Position numbers and translations under genes: made by a program. The notes beneath the pieces were generated by a model that searched no databases, was not told the DNA's origin, and was given only the letters and a program-made list of their open reading frames with translations. A DNA stretch of 6,296 bases from an uncultured Pseudodesulfovibrio sp. (lineage in GTDB: Bacteria > Desulfobacterota > Desulfovibrionia > Desulfovibrionales > Desulfovibrionaceae): the NCBI GenBank assembly GCA_947259235.1, contig CAMYLL010000167.1, positions 1-6,296 of the forward strand, read 5' to 3'. Shown in pieces: positions 1 through 6,296 of this stretch. How positions within the stretch are numbered: position 1 is the stretch's first letter; each line of letters begins with the position of its first letter.

Positions 1-1706
<1,706 letters not shown>

Positions 1707-1720
1707 CTAAGGGGTAGCCA

Positions 1721-2594
1721 ATGGCATCGTTAAAAGACGTCCAAAATCAGATTGTTGGCGTCAAGAAAACCAAGCAGATCACCAAGGCCATGAACATGGT
1801 GGCCTCGGCAAAACTTCGCAACGCACAGACTCGTATTGAACGTTTCCGTCCGTATGCAGACAAGTTTTACGAGATGCTCGGCGACTTGGCGACTGGCGCT
1901 GATGAATCGGTACATCCGTTGCTGGAAGTCCGGGACGAAGTGAAAACCGTGGGTATCATGGTGACCACTTCCGATCGCGGCCTCTGCGGCGCATTCAACG
2001 TTAATATAATCACCAAAGCCATGAAATTGGCTCAGGCCAAGGCTAAAGAAGGCAAAGCAGTCAAAGTGTACTGCATCGGGAAGAAAGCCCGTGACGCCTT
2101 CCGGAAGACTGAATTCGAAATTGTCCGCGAAGAAGCTAACGCGATGAGCAATTTCGATTTCACTCTGGCCGCCAGTGTCGGTAACGAGCTCATCGCCGGG
2201 TACATCTCGGGCGAGCTTGACGAAGTACATGTTGTCTTCGGTGAATTCCTGAGCATAGCGAAACAGGTTCCCGTCGATCTCGCCGTCCTGCCCATGGGTG
2301 CGACGGAAGGCGACGAAACTGTCTCGGGAGGTTCCGGGGACTATGTGTATGAGCCGTCCGTCGAGGGATTGCTGGCCGAGCTTCTGCCTCGGTTCATCAA
2401 GGTTCAGGTTTACCGCGCCCTGCTGGACACGTCGTGTTCCGAGCACGCCGCACGTATGGCGGCGATGGATAATGCCACTCGCGCCTGCGACGACCTGACG
2501 AAATCTCTGACCTTGTTGTACAACAAGACCAGACAGGCAGCCATCACTGCTGATCTTATGGACATTGTCGGCGGCGCTGAAGCGCTGAAAGGAT

Positions 2595-2596
<2 letters not shown>
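1721..2596 (+). CDS. atpG: ATP synthase F1 gamma subunit
   Basis: Gamma is the rotating central shaft. Its N- and C-terminal helices form a coiled coil inside the alpha3beta3 head, and its globular part meets epsilon and the c-ring. The protein has 291 residues, normal for bacteria. Recognisable blocks are the N-terminal helix with KQITKAMNMVASAKLR (18-33), the conserved TSDRGLCGAFN (83-93), SEHAARMAAMDNAT (240-253) and the C-terminal signature region ITADLMDIVGGAEA (275-288). In that last motif an Asp (278) stands where the family pattern usually has Glu, a conservative change. The ATG at 1721 has AAGGGG at 1709-1714, 6 bases upstream, which supports the start. No plant- or cyanobacteria-type redox insertion with a regulatory Cys pair is evident. 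The gene lies 14 bases after atpA and 15 before atpD. Confidence 0.97.
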
Positions 2597-4009
<1,413 letters not shown>

Positions 4010-4021
4010 GCGAGGTACTTC

Positions 4022-4444
4022 ATGGCAAATACTCTGAAGATTGAAATTGTCACTCCCGATCGGAAAGTCCTTTCCGAGGAAGTGGATTACGTGGGCGCCC
4101 CGGGCATCCTCGGCGAGTTCGGCATACTGCCGAGCCACGTTCCCTTCCTTTCCGCTCTGGGAATTGGCAATCTGTACTACAAACAGAACGGCAAGGCGTA
4201 CTATGTGTTCGTGGCCGGCGGCTTCGCCGAGGTCAACAACAACAAGGTGACCATCCTGGCTGAAGTAGCCGAGAAGGCCTCCGAGATAGACACCGCCCGT
4301 GCCCAGAAGGCCATTGAGCGCGCCGAAGAGCGTGTTGCCAAGGCCAAGGAAAAGATCGACGCCGCCCGTAACCAGGCAGCGCTGCGCAGAGCCATCACCC
4401 GCATCTCTTGCCAGACTTCCGGCAAGTCCGCAGGGACCTGCTAG
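4022..4444 (+). CDS. atpC: ATP synthase F1 epsilon subunit
   Basis: Epsilon binds the foot of gamma and the c-ring, couples rotation to F0, and can inhibit ATP hydrolysis through its C-terminal helices. The protein has 140 residues, normal for bacteria. The N-terminal beta-sandwich (about 1-84) shows the conserved [11 protein letters not shown] (31-41) and VAGGF (64-68). The C-terminal helical hairpin (about 88-128) begins with IDTARA (89-94), which fits the I(L)DxxRA ATP-binding motif described for bacterial epsilon. It is followed by an Ala/Lys/Glu-rich helix and LRRAITRI. This suggests, without proving, that the inhibitory state responds to ATP. The last dozen residues form a small polar tail with Cys130 and a terminal Cys140, not a feature of well-studied epsilons. 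The start ATG has CGAGGT at 4011-4016. It is the last gene of the operon and is followed by a terminator. Confidence 0.96.
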   Translation: MANTLKIEIVTPDRKVLSEEVDYVGAPGILGEFGILPSHVPFLSALGIGNLYYKQNGKAYYVFVAGGFAEVNNNKVTILAEVAEKASEIDTARAQKAIERAEERVAKAKEKIDAARNQAALRRAITRISCQTSGKSAGTC

Positions 4445-4472
4445 ACCGATCCGACCCTACACCCTGATACAA

Positions 4473-4502
4473 AAAAGGGCAGGCTTTCGAGCCTGCCCTT
4501 TT
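4473..4502 (+). terminator. Intrinsic terminator of the atp operon
   Basis: GGGCAGGCT (4477-4485) pairs perfectly with AGCCTGCCC (4490-4498) around a TTCG tetraloop (4486-4489). Flanking A4473-4476 and T4499-4502 extend the stem to 13 base pairs. The hairpin begins 28 bases after the atpC stop. The A run before and the T run after would also let it work on the opposite strand. The T tract is short (four T, then CGTTGT), and a separate T7 run follows at 4513-4519. This separates the atp operon from glmU. Confidence 0.9.
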
Positions 4503-4573
4503 CGTTGTCACATTTTTTTGTTACCTGCCGATTCTCAGGAAGGCGCAACCTGTGTGCCGGAGTTGATTCCCGG

Positions 4574-4602
4574 TTGTCCTTTTGCCTGCAAGCAGGTATT
4601 TA
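4574..4602 (+). promoter_or_regulatory. Weak candidate sigma70-type promoter for glmU
   Basis: TTGTCC (4574-4579) and TATTTA (4597-4602), separated by 17 bases, resemble -35 and -10 boxes, and lie about 57 bases before the glmU start. The spacer holds a perfect short dyad, CCTGC-AA-GCAGG (4585-4596). A second AT-rich box, TATAAA (4612-4617), has no suitably spaced -35. A promoter is expected here because a strong terminator separates glmU from the atp operon, but the match is modest. Confidence 0.3.
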
Positions 4603-4649
4603 ATCGCAAGATATAAACATACGTAGACATTCCACACGGAGCTTTGCCC

Positions 4650-4654
4650 GGAGA
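4650..4654 (+). promoter_or_regulatory. Ribosome binding site of glmU, decides its start
   Basis: GGAGA lies 4 bases before the ATG at 4659. The upstream in-frame TTG at 4644 has a GGAG (4638-4641) only 2 bases away, too close. The later ATG at 4671 has no Shine-Dalgarno. The ATG at 4659 also puts the nucleotide-binding motif at residue 11, as usual for GlmU. Confidence 0.55.
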
Positions 4655-4658
4655 ATTT

Positions 4659-6296
<1,638 letters not shown>

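Noticed and set aside
1730..2446. Minus-strand open frame opposite atpG
   Set aside because: Codon-register antisense shadow of a gene with a clear family identity.
4299..4616. Plus-strand open frame spanning the end of atpC and the terminator
   Set aside because: It overlaps atpC in another frame and reads through the terminator hairpin, with Pro/Arg-rich sequence of no recognisable family.

Overview
The window is a bacterial, G+C-rich, Desulfovibrionaceae-like (Desulfovibrio/Pseudodesulfovibrio-type) locus. This rests on recalled similarity of the ATP synthase proteins: an alpha subunit beginning [12 protein letters not shown], and the order delta-alpha-gamma-beta-epsilon followed by glmU. 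No database search was possible. The last ~300 bases encode part of an unrelated small transaldolase on the opposite strand. They join glmU abruptly and may come from a different genome or locus.

Layout: 1-193, 3' end of atpH (F1 delta); 198-1706, atpA (alpha); 1721-2596, atpG (gamma); 2612-4009, atpD (beta); 4022-4444, atpC (epsilon). All are on the + strand with 4 to 15 bases between genes, so they form one operon encoding the F1 sector of the F-type ATP synthase. A strong hairpin terminator with a TTCG loop (4473-4502) closes the operon. The 214-base gap 4445-4658 holds this terminator, a T7 run, a weak candidate promoter and a small dyad. glmU starts at 4659 and encodes the bifunctional UDP-GlcNAc synthesis enzyme, but its frame breaks at about 5775. 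The remaining left-handed beta-helix sequence continues in another frame from 5776 to about 5994. Comparison with the GlmU family shows that 11 bases are missing at the break. GlmU homology ends about a dozen residues short of the usual C-terminus. Only 12 bases later, the stop codon of the minus-strand transaldolase fragment (6007-6296) appears.

The five atp genes make the catalytic alpha3beta3 head, the central stalk (gamma, epsilon) and the peripheral-stalk connector (delta). All catalytic motifs are intact. glmU supplies UDP-GlcNAc for peptidoglycan and lipopolysaccharide and is probably transcribed separately, downstream of the terminator. I found no undescribed system here. The points worth checking are the broken glmU and the suspicious glmU/transaldolase junction, which could be mutation, recombination or an assembly artefact. 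Because the window begins and ends inside genes, it may be a short contig whose right end is unreliable.
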